The translations under genes and the position numbers were made by a program. The notes under the pieces are model-generated. The model did not search any database and was not told where the DNA came from. It worked only from the letters and a program-made list of their open reading frames with translations. Below are positions 24,574 through 33,452 of a stretch of 36,973 nt of DNA, piece after piece. Numbering within the stretch: position 1 is the stretch's first letter; each line of letters opens with the position of its first letter. This DNA comes from an uncultured Methylophaga sp. (GTDB taxonomy: Bacteria > Pseudomonadota > Gammaproteobacteria > Nitrosococcales > Methylophagaceae), in NCBI GenBank assembly GCA_947631375.1, contig CANRLD010000001.1:1-36973 (forward strand). The letters are read 5' to 3'.

Positions 24574-25928
24574 CGACTGAATTAAACCAACATAGCTCAC
24601 ACTACAGCCTGATCATCGGTCTGGGACAGACCGGTTTGTCATGCGCTAGATTTCTGTTGCAGCAAGGTAATGCCGTTGCGGTGATTGACAGCAGCAATCA
24701 GCCAGCCTGTTTGGATGCACTGCAGAAAGACTATCCCGAAGTGGTGGTAAAAACAGGCGGCATTCCAGTTGACTGGTTAATGCGTGCCGACAGTATCATA
24801 TTGAGTCCGGGAGTCGATCCGCGTTTAACGCAAATACAGCAGGCCGCCGCAGCGGGTATTGAAATTGTCGGTGATATTGAGCTGTTTGCGCGTTATGCCA
24901 ATGCGCCAATTATTGCGATTACAGGCTCAAATGGTAAAAGCACGGTGACTACGTTGGTTGGCTTAATGGCTCGAATGGCTGACAAAGTGGTCGCTATCGG
25001 AGGTAATCTCGGCACACCGGCGCTGGACTTATTAGCCAACGATCCGGCACCTGACTTTTATATTCTGGAACTGTCCAGTTTTCAGCTGGAAACAGTCGAA
25101 TCCTTGAATGCTTTTGCTGCCGTTATTCTCAATGTCAGTCCTGATCACCTGGATCGCTATGATTCGGTTGAAGACTATCAACAGGTAAAGCAAAAGGTTT
25201 ATCGGGGTAATGGTGTCATGGTGATTAACCGTGATGATCCCATTATTTCTGCAATGGCTTATGAAAACCGCAATCAGCTGGGTTTCAGCTTGCATCCGTC
25301 ACAAGGTTTTGAATTTGGCTTGTTAAAACAGCGTGGACATCTCTGGCTTGCTGAGGGAGAGACGCCGTTAATGCTGGTCAGCGAAATGAAAATTACCGGT
25401 AAACATAATATCGCCAATGCCTTGGCTGCTCTGGCATTGGGCTCTGTTATGGGATTGCCGATGGATGTCATGTTAAGAGCGCTGCGAGAGTTTAAAGGGT
25501 TGCCACATCGCTGTCGGTTTGTCCGGGAATTACATAATGTGCGCTGGTTTAATGACTCAAAAGCGACCAATGTCGGTGCCTGTATTGCGGCAATTAATGG
25601 GCTGGCAGAGCAGGGCAGTATCGTATTGATTGCTGGCGGTGTTGGCAAAGGCCAGGACTTTTCGCCATTAATGCCGGTATTAGCGGAGTTTGTCAGTACA
25701 GTCGTCTTGATCGGTCAGGCCGCCGAAGAAATTTCCCGTCATGTCCCGGAGACTGTTCAGTTGCATTTTGCTGCGGATATCAAAGCTGCGGTGCGGCTGG
25801 CGAATAATGTTGCCACATCTGGCCAGCAGGTTTTGCTGTCACCGGCCTGTGCCAGTTTTGATCAGTTCACCAGTTATGCGGATCGCGGCGAGCGTTTTGA
25901 GCAGGCGGTAAGGGAGTTGCCGGTATGA
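24570..25928 (+). CDS. murD: UDP-MurNAc-L-alanine:D-glutamate ligase MurD
   Basis: MurD adds D-glutamate to UDP-MurNAc-L-alanine. The 452-residue form begins at ATG 24570, which overlaps the mraY stop (ATGA); the longer TTG-started frame at 24516 runs in the end of mraY and is not supported. Motifs are IIGLGQTGLSCARFL, ILSPGVDP, ITGSNGKSTVTT (Lys123), LSSFQLE, NVSPDHLDRY, RWFNDSKATN and LSPACASFDQF. It is coupled to ftsW by a 4-base overlap. Confidence 0.97.
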   Translation: MTTELNQHSSHYSLIIGLGQTGLSCARFLLQQGNAVAVIDSSNQPACLDALQKDYPEVVVKTGGIPVDWLMRADSIILSPGVDPRLTQIQQAAAAGIEIVGDIELFARYANAPIIAITGSNGKSTVTTLVGLMARMADKVVAIGGNLGTPALDLLANDPAPDFYILELSSFQLETVESLNAFAAVILNVSPDHLDRYDSVEDYQQVKQKVYRGNGVMVINRDDPIISAMAYENRNQLGFSLHPSQGFEFGLLKQRGHLWLAEGETPLMLVSEMKITGKHNIANALAALALGSVMGLPMDVMLRALREFKGLPHRCRFVRELHNVRWFNDSKATNVGACIAAINGLAEQGSIVLIAGGVGKGQDFSPLMPVLAEFVSTVVLIGQAAEEISRHVPETVQLHFAADIKAAVRLANNVATSGQQVLLSPACASFDQFTSYADRGERFEQAVRELPV

Positions 25929-27064
25929 GCCGTGTGAGCACCCACTTTGATTCAAAGTTATTAATGTCAACGCTGGCATTATTGATGATAGGGTTGATTA
26001 TGGTGTGTTCAGCCTCAATCACGATTGCTGAAAATACCACTGACCAGCCGTTATATTTTTTTATACGCCAGCTGGTGTTTGCGTTAACCGGCTTGTTCCT
26101 CGCCTGGTGCGTGATGTCAGTGCGCCTATCTTATTGGCAGCAGTTGGCACCGGTGTTGCTGATGGCTGGGGTAGTGCTGCTCACATTAGTCCTGATACCG
26201 GGCGTTGGCCGCGAAGTGAATGGTAGCTCACGCTGGTTACCGCTGGGGCCGGTTAATCTGCAAGTCGCTGAACTTATCAAATTATTTGCCATTATCTATG
26301 TGGCAGATTACCTGCAACGGCATCATGGGCAACTAAACGAATCATTAATCAGAGTGCTATCGCCGTTATTGTTGCTGAGTGTTGCCGCTGTATTGTTGCT
26401 GTTACAACCAGATATGGGATCGATTGTGGTGATCTTGTCCACAGTGCTGGTGATGTTATTCCTCGGTGGCGCCAGACTGGATGTGTTTGTCGGCTTGATA
26501 GCGATTCTGGGCGGCCTGTTCGCGATGATGGTGTGGTTGGCACCTTACCGGCTGCAACGACTACAAAGTTTTATGGATCCGTGGGCTGATCCGTTTGGTA
26601 GCGGTTTCCAGCTGACTCAGGCACTGATCGCTTTTGGTCGCGGTGACTGGCTGGGCGTTGGGCTGGGCAGCAGTATGCAGAAACTGTTCTATTTACCTGA
26701 AGCACACACTGACTTTCTGTTTTCAATTCTGGCGGAAGAGCTTGGGCTGATCGGCGCAATCGCGGTAATTGCCCTGTTTTTACTGATGATATGGCGGGCG
26801 CTGGCGATCGGACGTGCCGCTGAGGAGGCAGGTCAATTATTTGGTGCGCAAATCGCGTATGGCGTTGCGGTGTGGCTGGGTTTACAGGCCTGCGTCAATA
26901 TTGGCGTCAACATGGGGGTGCTGCCTACCAAAGGGCTGACATTACCGTTAATGAGTTACGGTGGCAGCAGCCTAGTGATTGTGTGTGTGGCAATCGGCTT
27001 ACTGCTGCGTGTTGATCTGGAAACACGGCAGCCGGAAAAAGCATCAGCGAGGGTCAGACGATGA
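25925..27064 (+). CDS. ftsW: Septal peptidoglycan polymerase FtsW
   Basis: FtsW is the SEDS glycosyltransferase that polymerises lipid II at the septum with FtsI. The 379-residue protein has about ten membrane helices. SEDS signatures include LGPVNLQVAELIKLF, LLLLQPDMGSIVVI, YRLQRLQSFMDPW, and LPEAHTDFLFSILAEELG, then LPLMSYGGSS near the C-terminus. It sits between murD and murG with 4-base overlaps, the usual order. Confidence 0.97.
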   Translation: MSRVSTHFDSKLLMSTLALLMIGLIMVCSASITIAENTTDQPLYFFIRQLVFALTGLFLAWCVMSVRLSYWQQLAPVLLMAGVVLLTLVLIPGVGREVNGSSRWLPLGPVNLQVAELIKLFAIIYVADYLQRHHGQLNESLIRVLSPLLLLSVAAVLLLLQPDMGSIVVILSTVLVMLFLGGARLDVFVGLIAILGGLFAMMVWLAPYRLQRLQSFMDPWADPFGSGFQLTQALIAFGRGDWLGVGLGSSMQKLFYLPEAHTDFLFSILAEELGLIGAIAVIALFLLMIWRALAIGRAAEEAGQLFGAQIAYGVAVWLGLQACVNIGVNMGVLPTKGLTLPLMSYGGSSLVIVCVAIGLLLRVDLETRQPEKASARVRR

Positions 27065-28140
27065 CACGGGTTCTGATCATGGCTGGTGGTACTGGCGGAC
27101 ATGTATTTCCAGCATTGGCGGTTGCTGAAGTATTACGGTCGCGCGAAGTGGAAGTTGAATGGATTGGAACGGAGCGAGGCATTGAAGCGCGTCTGGTTCC
27201 GGCGGCGTTATTTAAACTCAATCTGATTCCGATAAAAGGCCTGCGTGGTAACGGCGTATTGGGCTGGCTGGCTGCCCCCTTCAGAATCCTGCGTGCAGTG
27301 CGGGCATCACGAGCAGTGATTAAACGATTTAATCCTGATGTGGTGTTAGGGCTGGGCGGTTTTGCTTCCGGTCCTGGTGGGCTTGCTGCCTGGCTGTCGG
27401 GTAAGCCACTGTTAATTCATGAGCAAAATGCCATTGCCGGAATGACTAATCGCTTATTAGCAAAAATAGCCAAACAGGTACTACAGGGATTTGAAGGAAG
27501 CTTTAATCGCTCAGCAAAAAATCGTTGGGTTGGTAATCCGGTTCGGCTGCAAATTGAACAATTACCGTCTCCCCAACAGCGCTATGCCAACCGGAAGCAG
27601 CAGCCGATAAAGTTATTGATATTAGGTGGCAGTCTGGGAGCGAAAAGTCTCAATCAGGTTGTGCCGCAAGCCTTGGCATTACTGCAAAAGCAGCAGCAAA
27701 TTGAAGTCGTTCATCAATGTGGAGACAAGCATCTTGCCGCTTGTCAGCAAGCTTATGAACAGGCAGGCGTCAAAGGCAACGTCACAGCATTTATTGATGA
27801 TATGGCAAGCGCTTATGCAGCAGCTGATTTGGTTATTTGCCGAGCGGGGGCGCTCACTGTTGCCGAAGTTGCGGCGGCAGGTGTTGCAGCGGTTTTCATC
27901 CCGTATCCGTATGCGGTAGATGATCATCAAACACACAATGCACAGGCGTTAAAACAGGTCGGCGCGGCAATAATCATTGCTGACGCGGCATTGGATATAA
28001 ACAGCCTGACGGCGGCTTTATTGCCGCTACTGAACAACCGTCAACAATTGGAACACATGGCAATACAAGCAAGAACCCTGTCAAAACCAGGAACTGCAGC
28101 GCAGATAGCCGATATCTGCCAGGAGTGGGCACATGGCTAA
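27061..28140 (+). CDS. murG: UDP-GlcNAc lipid I transferase MurG
   Basis: MurG adds GlcNAc to lipid I to make lipid II at the inner face of the membrane. The 359-residue GT-B glycosyltransferase has the G-loop GGTGGHVFPALA, GLGGFASGPGG, LIHEQNAIAGMTNR, LILGGSLGAKSLN and the donor-binding CRAGALTVAEVAAAG followed by IPYPYAVDDHQT. It overlaps ftsW by 4 bases and murC by 8 bases. Confidence 0.98.
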   Translation: MTRVLIMAGGTGGHVFPALAVAEVLRSREVEVEWIGTERGIEARLVPAALFKLNLIPIKGLRGNGVLGWLAAPFRILRAVRASRAVIKRFNPDVVLGLGGFASGPGGLAAWLSGKPLLIHEQNAIAGMTNRLLAKIAKQVLQGFEGSFNRSAKNRWVGNPVRLQIEQLPSPQQRYANRKQQPIKLLILGGSLGAKSLNQVVPQALALLQKQQQIEVVHQCGDKHLAACQQAYEQAGVKGNVTAFIDDMASAYAAADLVICRAGALTVAEVAAAGVAAVFIPYPYAVDDHQTHNAQALKQVGAAIIIADAALDINSLTAALLPLLNNRQQLEHMAIQARTLSKPGTAAQIADICQEWAHG

Positions 28141-29551
28141 ATTAACATCAGCGATGCAAAGCCGGGTGAAACATATCCATTTTATCGGCATTGGCGGTGT
28201 CGGTATGGGTGGGATAGCCGAAGTATTACTGAATCTCGGCTATCGGGTCAGTGGATCCGATCTGCAGGAAAACAGTTTGATTCACCACCTGCGCCGACTG
28301 GGGGCCACGATCATGATTGGCCATCATGCCGACCATCTGCAGACTGCCGATGTGGTAGTGGTGACGACTGCGGTAAGTGCCGACAATATCGAGCTGGTCG
28401 CAGCACGTGAGCAGCGTATTCCAGTGGTACCAAGAGCAGAAATGTTGGCCGAGCTGATGCGTTTCAGCTACGGCATTGCGGTAGCGGGTACGCATGGTAA
28501 AACCACTACAACCAGTCTGACCGCAGCGTTGCTGAGCGAAGGTGAGCTTGATCCCACTTTTGTGATTGGTGGACGTTTGAACAGTGCCGGAACGAACGCT
28601 CGTCTCGGTACAGGACGGTACTTAATCGCGGAAGCAGATGAAAGTGACGCCTCGTTTTTATATTTGCAACCGATGATTGCTGTGGTAACTAACATTGATG
28701 ACGACCATATGGCAACGTATGAAGGCGACTTTGAAAAGCTCAAGGCGACCTTCCTGGAGTTTTTACACCATCTGCCTTTCTATGGTCTCGCTGTGTTGTG
28801 TATTGATGATGAGGTGGTTGACAGTATCCTTCCGGAAATCACGCGTCCTGTTACGACGTATGGTGAAGATGCACGTGCCGATTTTCGCATCAGCGATATT
28901 AAACAGTTTCAGGGGCAAAGCGAGTTTACCGTCAGTGAAACCGGCAGCGGTCTGCAATACCGTATTCGGCTGAACATGCCGGGACTGCACAACGTGCTGA
29001 ATGCGACAGCAGGATTAGCGATCGCCCGTAGTCTTGGTGTTGACGTTGCTGTCTGTCAGCGCGCTCTGTTGAAGTTTGATGGGGTTGGCCGACGTTTCAA
29101 TATACTCGGCGAAAAACAGATAGCAGATGGCAATGTCCTGCTGATTGATGACTATGGCCATCATCCAACAGAAATTGCGGCAACCATTGCTGCCTGTCGT
29201 GGTGGTTGGGCTGATCGTCGATTGGTGGTGATTTTTCAGCCCCATCGCTATACACGGACTCGCGACTTATTCGATGATTTCGCCCGGGTGCTGTCAATGG
29301 TCGATGTGCTGATTGTGTTGGAAGTGTATCCCGCAGGCGAAACTAAAATTCCTGGTGCAGATGCTCGTAGCCTGTGCCGGGCGATACGCTTACGAGGCCA
29401 GGTTGAGCCGGTGTTGGCTGAGGACACACAAGCCTTATTCTCGGTGCTGCCCGGATTGCTGCAGGATAAGGATCTGTTGCTTACGTTGGGGGCCGGTGAT
29501 GTCGGGACCATTGCCAAAACCCTGGAACAACAACTTGAGGAGCTTTGCTGA
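28133..29551 (+). CDS. murC: UDP-N-acetylmuramate:L-alanine ligase MurC
   Basis: MurC adds the first stem residue, L-alanine. The 472-residue Mur ligase shows HFIGIGGVGMGGIAEVL, the ATP loop AGTHGKTTTTS (Lys123), EADESDASFLYL, NIDDDHMATY, DDYGHHPTEI and FQPHRYTRT. It overlaps murG by 8 bases, and its stop is one base before the murB ATG, so the two are tightly linked. Confidence 0.98.
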   Translation: MAKLTSAMQSRVKHIHFIGIGGVGMGGIAEVLLNLGYRVSGSDLQENSLIHHLRRLGATIMIGHHADHLQTADVVVVTTAVSADNIELVAAREQRIPVVPRAEMLAELMRFSYGIAVAGTHGKTTTTSLTAALLSEGELDPTFVIGGRLNSAGTNARLGTGRYLIAEADESDASFLYLQPMIAVVTNIDDDHMATYEGDFEKLKATFLEFLHHLPFYGLAVLCIDDEVVDSILPEITRPVTTYGEDARADFRISDIKQFQGQSEFTVSETGSGLQYRIRLNMPGLHNVLNATAGLAIARSLGVDVAVCQRALLKFDGVGRRFNILGEKQIADGNVLLIDDYGHHPTEIAATIAACRGGWADRRLVVIFQPHRYTRTRDLFDDFARVLSMVDVLIVLEVYPAGETKIPGADARSLCRAIRLRGQVEPVLAEDTQALFSVLPGLLQDKDLLLTLGAGDVGTIAKTLEQQLEELC

Positions 29552-29552
29552 G

Positions 29553-30443
29553 ATGGCTTCCATGTTTACAGCCTTGCAAGGCAAACTGAAAACCAATGAG
29601 CCTTTGTCGCGGCATACCTCTTGGCGGGTTGGTGGTATTGCCCAGCGCTTTTATCAGCCAAAAGATAAATACGATCTGGCGGCTTTTTTACAGCAGCTAC
29701 CGGTGAGTGAGTCTCTGTTATGGCTGGGATTGGGCAGCAATTTATTGATTCGTGATGGTGGTTTCCCCGGTACGGTCATTAGTATGGCCGGCACCTTGCA
29801 GTCGTTTGAGATTGTAGAACAAAGCATTACAGCCGAAGTAGGTGTTTACTGCAGCAGAATTGCCAGACAAGCTGCGAAACATGGTTTGAGTGGTGCGGCA
29901 TTTCTGGCAGGTATTCCAGGTACCTTTGGTGGTGCACTGGCGATGAATGCCGGGGCGCACGGTGCAGAGACTTGGCAATGGGTAACAGATGTCACAACGG
30001 TGACTCGCCAAGGGAAGTTGGTGCAGCGTCCGGCAAGTGATTTTGTCGTCAATTATCGGCATGTTGAATTGCCGGAGAATGAATGGTTTGTTTCTGCAAC
30101 ACTGAGGTTAAATAAGGGTGATGCGGCGGCAGAAACGACTTTGTTGAAACAGTTATTGAAAAAACGCAATGACAGTCAGCCAATTAACCAGCCGTGTGCC
30201 GGCTCTGTATTTCGTAATCCTCAAGGTGACTTCGCTGGTCGGCTGATCGAGCTATGCGGCTTAAAGGGAACCCGTATCGGTGGTGCCAGCGTTTCCTTGA
30301 AACATGCCAACTTTATTGTCAACGACGGTACGGCCAGTGCCGCCGATATTGAGGCACTTATCGTGTTGATTCAACAACGTGTTGAGGCTGAAACCGGTGT
30401 GAGATTGACGCCTGAAGTCCATATTGTCGGAGAGCATGCATGA
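29553..30443 (+). CDS. murB: UDP-N-acetylenolpyruvoylglucosamine reductase MurB
   Basis: MurB is the FAD enzyme that reduces the enolpyruvyl group to make UDP-MurNAc. The 296-residue form starts at ATG 29553 with TGAGGAG about 11 bases upstream; an ATG at 29562 is also possible, while in-frame codons far upstream lie inside murC. Motifs are RHTSWRVGG, LGSNLLIRDGGFPG, GIPGTFGGALAMNAGAHG and the proton-donor loop CAGSVFRNP. The length fits the shorter (B. subtilis-like) MurB class rather than the 342-residue E. coli form. In E. coli murB lies elsewhere; here it is inside the dcw cluster. Confidence 0.96.
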   Translation: MASMFTALQGKLKTNEPLSRHTSWRVGGIAQRFYQPKDKYDLAAFLQQLPVSESLLWLGLGSNLLIRDGGFPGTVISMAGTLQSFEIVEQSITAEVGVYCSRIARQAAKHGLSGAAFLAGIPGTFGGALAMNAGAHGAETWQWVTDVTTVTRQGKLVQRPASDFVVNYRHVELPENEWFVSATLRLNKGDAAAETTLLKQLLKKRNDSQPINQPCAGSVFRNPQGDFAGRLIELCGLKGTRIGGASVSLKHANFIVNDGTASAADIEALIVLIQQRVEAETGVRLTPEVHIVGEHA

Positions 30444-31378
30444 ATACAGTAAATGTTGATCCGCAGCTGTTTGGTCGGGTTGCCGTGTTGATGGGCGGAT
30501 ACTCAGCTGAGCGGGAGATTTCATTAAAAAGTGGCCGTGCGGTAATGGCAGCGATGCGTGCGCTGGATATTGATGCAATAGAGATTGACGTCGATAACAA
30601 CGTTAGTGAGCGTTTACGTCGCGGCAGTTTTGACCGTGCTTTTATCGTGCTGCATGGCCGTGGCGGTGAGGACGGTGAAATTCAAGGGGTACTGCAGTCA
30701 CTGCATATTCCTTATACCGGGAGCGGGATCAGCGGCGCGGTATTGTCGATGAACAAGCGGATCAGTAAACAGATTTGGCAGAGCCAGGGATTACCCACTC
30801 CTGAATATCTGCGTCTGGATCGGCACAGCAAGGTACAGGGAGTTATTGAAAAATTAGGTCTGCCGCTTGTGATAAAGCCAGTTAATGAAGGCTCCAGCAT
30901 TGGCATGAGCAAGGTGACTTCCGAGGAATCGCTGCAGCAGGCCATTCAATTGGCCTTTGAATATGACAGTGAGGTCATTGCTGAGCAGTGGATACAAGGC
31001 GCTGAATACACGGTAAGCATTTTGAACGGCACAGCCTTGCCAGTGATTCGTCTAAAAACGCCCAGAGAGTTTTATGACTTTGAAGCGAAATATCTGGCGA
31101 ATTCCACGGAATACTTATGTCCTTGTGACCTCACTGAGGAAGATGAGCTGCGTTGTCAGCAGCTGGCCTTAACCGCATTTGATGCTCTCAATATGACTGG
31201 CTGGGGACGCATCGACATCATGGCGGATGAACAGGGTCGTTTTTACTTGCTGGAAGCCAATAGCGTGCCCGGCATGACCGATCACAGTCTGGTGCCGATG
31301 GCCGCAAAACAGGCGGGGATAAGTTTTGAAGAATTAGTCAGCCGGATTTTGCAAGGCACCTTGGAGGAGACACGTTGA
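30440..31378 (+). CDS. ddl: D-alanine-D-alanine ligase
   Basis: Ddl joins two D-alanines made by alanine racemase, the substrate of MurF. The 312-residue ATP-grasp protein shows VLMGGYSAEREISLKSG, VLHGRGGEDGEIQG, PLVIKPVNEGSSIGMSKV and the metal-binding EANSVPGMTDHSLVP. It matches the DdlB type encoded in dcw clusters. It overlaps murB by 4 bases, and its TGA shares one base with the ftsQ ATG. Confidence 0.97.
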   Translation: MNTVNVDPQLFGRVAVLMGGYSAEREISLKSGRAVMAAMRALDIDAIEIDVDNNVSERLRRGSFDRAFIVLHGRGGEDGEIQGVLQSLHIPYTGSGISGAVLSMNKRISKQIWQSQGLPTPEYLRLDRHSKVQGVIEKLGLPLVIKPVNEGSSIGMSKVTSEESLQQAIQLAFEYDSEVIAEQWIQGAEYTVSILNGTALPVIRLKTPREFYDFEAKYLANSTEYLCPCDLTEEDELRCQQLALTAFDALNMTGWGRIDIMADEQGRFYLLEANSVPGMTDHSLVPMAAKQAGISFEELVSRILQGTLEETR

Positions 31379-32163
31379 TGGCTGTCAAAAGACGTCCAGC
31401 GGTTGGTGCAAGCCGTATCCGTACCGTGAAACCTCGCGAGCAGGTGAACTGGCCAGTCCTGTTACGCAATCTGGGCACCTTGCTGGTTTTATTGATACTG
31501 GTGATGGGCACGTTGCATTTACGAAAGGCCGATACGCTGCCGATTCTGCATGTCACGGTTGAAGGCGAGCTGGTCAATACTGAAAAGCAGGCGTTGATCG
31601 AGGCGGTGACGCCTTATGTAACAGGTAGCTTTCTGGATGTGGATGTAACCGGTATTCGCCAAGCCGGCGAGGCATTGCCCTGGGTGTCACAGATTCAGGT
31701 CAGACGGGTCTGGCCGGACACTTTGCATTTGATGGTCAGTGAGCATCAGGCGATTGCGCGTTGGAACGAAGATGGTCTGGTTAACACCCGGGGCGAGGTT
31801 TTTTACCCCGAATCGATAAATATGTCGGCAGGATTGATTCGTCTATTCGGTCCTGAGGGCAGCAGCAAATTGATGGCAAAGCAATTGGTCACCATTCAAC
31901 AGACTGTCGGTAAGCTGGATTTGAGAGTGAAAAGTTTAACTATGGATGAGCGACGTTCATGGCGGGTGGAATTTACCGATGAGATGCAGCTGCAACTTGG
32001 CCGCGCTGACAGTAAGCGGCGGCTGGAGCGATTTATCCGGGTCTTTGAAGGGCCGCTTGCTTTGTATCGCGAGCAAATAAAAGTTGTTGATATGCGCTAC
32101 ACCAACGGCCTGGCCGTCGTGTGGAAAAGCGGTCTGCAACCTGATTTTAATGGAATTGTGTAA
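31378..32163 (+). CDS. ftsQ: Cell division protein FtsQ
   Basis: FtsQ is the bitopic hub of the FtsQLB complex. The 261-residue protein has a cytoplasmic basic tail, one membrane helix (LLVLLILVMGTL), a POTRA domain (LPILHVTVEGELVNTEKQA) and a beta domain (PWVSQIQVRRVWPDTL, FYPES). The start is ATG at 31378 with GGAGGAG upstream. An adjacent in-frame TTG would add one residue and is not needed. The stop overlaps ftsA by one base. Confidence 0.95.
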   Translation: MAVKRRPAVGASRIRTVKPREQVNWPVLLRNLGTLLVLLILVMGTLHLRKADTLPILHVTVEGELVNTEKQALIEAVTPYVTGSFLDVDVTGIRQAGEALPWVSQIQVRRVWPDTLHLMVSEHQAIARWNEDGLVNTRGEVFYPESINMSAGLIRLFGPEGSSKLMAKQLVTIQQTVGKLDLRVKSLTMDERRSWRVEFTDEMQLQLGRADSKRRLERFIRVFEGPLALYREQIKVVDMRYTNGLAVVWKSGLQPDFNGIV

Positions 32164-33413
32164 TGTCGAAACGAATTGAAAGAGAGCTGATTGTTGGATT
32201 GGATATTGGCACCTCCAAGGTGGTAGCAATCGTTGCGGCACCGGTTCTGGATGCTGGTCCCAATGATAACAAACTGGAGATTATCGGTATCGGTTCACAT
32301 CCCGCCAAAGGCATGAAAAAAGGGGTGGTGGTCAATATTGAATCTACCGTGCAATCCATTCAGCGTGCAGTAGAAGAAGCCGAATTGATGGCTGGATGTC
32401 AGATCCACTCTGTTTTTGCCGGCATTGCTGGCAGCCATATCCGCAGTCTTAACTCACACGGCACGGTCGCGATTAGAGATAAGGAAGTGACACAGGGCGA
32501 TGTCGATCGCGTGCTGGATGCTGCGCGTGCCGTGCATTTTCCGGGTGATCAGCAATTACTACATGTGTTGCCGCAGGAATACATTATTGATAATCAGGAA
32601 GGTATCCGCGAGCCAATCGGTATGTCGGGTGTACGCCTGGAAGCCAAGGTACATTTGATTACCGGGGCAGTCAGCGCCGCGCAGAACATTACTAAATGTA
32701 TTGAACGCTGCGGGCTGGTGGTTGACGGCATTATTCTTGAACAGATGGCTTCGAGTTATTCCGTGCTGGAACAGGACGAAAAAGAGCTTGGGGTATGTCT
32801 GGTGGATATTGGGGGCGGTACAACCGATATCGCGGTGTTTGTTGATGGCGCTATTCGCCATACCGCAGTGATACCTATCGCGGGCGATCAGGTCACTAAC
32901 GATATTGCCGTCGCGCTGAGAACGCCTACTCAATACGCGGAAGAAATCAAAATCAAATATGCCTGTGCGTTGACACAGCTGGCACGGGAAGACGAAACCA
33001 TCGAAGTACCAAGTGTTGGTGACAGACCATCACGCCAACTGGCCAGACAAACGTTGGCGGAAGTGGTTGAACCGCGCTATGAGGAATTATTACTGCTGGT
33101 GCAGGCGGAACTCCGCCGTAGCGGTTTTGAGGAAATGATGGCGGCAGGCGTCGTTCTGACCGGCGGCAGCGCAAAAATGGAAGGCGCAATCGAATTAGCA
33201 GAGGAAGTTTTCCATCTGCCTGTTCGCTTGGGTGTGCCACAACATGTTGGTGGTTTGGTGGATGTGGTGCGCAACCCAATTCATGCCACTGGCGTGGGTT
33301 TATTACTGTTTGGCAATGAGCAAGTTGGGACCGGACACAGTGACTCTGTGATTTCGGAAGGGTTCAAAGGAATGCTTACCAGAATGAAAAGTTGGTTTCA
33401 GGGCAATTTCTGA
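32163..33413 (+). CDS. ftsA: Cell division protein FtsA
   Basis: FtsA is the actin-like ATPase that tethers FtsZ to the membrane. The 416-residue protein has the phosphate-binding VGLDIGTSKVVAIV, the SHU2-type region (LLHVLPQEYIIDNQEGI), VDIGGGTTDIAVF and VLTGGSAKMEG. The C-terminal tail ends in FKGMLTRMKSWFQGNF, an amphipathic membrane-targeting helix. It shares one base with the ftsQ stop. Confidence 0.98.
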   Translation: MSKRIERELIVGLDIGTSKVVAIVAAPVLDAGPNDNKLEIIGIGSHPAKGMKKGVVVNIESTVQSIQRAVEEAELMAGCQIHSVFAGIAGSHIRSLNSHGTVAIRDKEVTQGDVDRVLDAARAVHFPGDQQLLHVLPQEYIIDNQEGIREPIGMSGVRLEAKVHLITGAVSAAQNITKCIERCGLVVDGIILEQMASSYSVLEQDEKELGVCLVDIGGGTTDIAVFVDGAIRHTAVIPIAGDQVTNDIAVALRTPTQYAEEIKIKYACALTQLAREDETIEVPSVGDRPSRQLARQTLAEVVEPRYEELLLLVQAELRRSGFEEMMAAGVVLTGGSAKMEGAIELAEEVFHLPVRLGVPQHVGGLVDVVRNPIHATGVGLLLFGNEQVGTGHSDSVISEGFKGMLTRMKSWFQGNF

Positions 33414-33452
33414 GTAAGTGATGTAAGTAAATTGAAAGAGGGGAGAAGAGAC

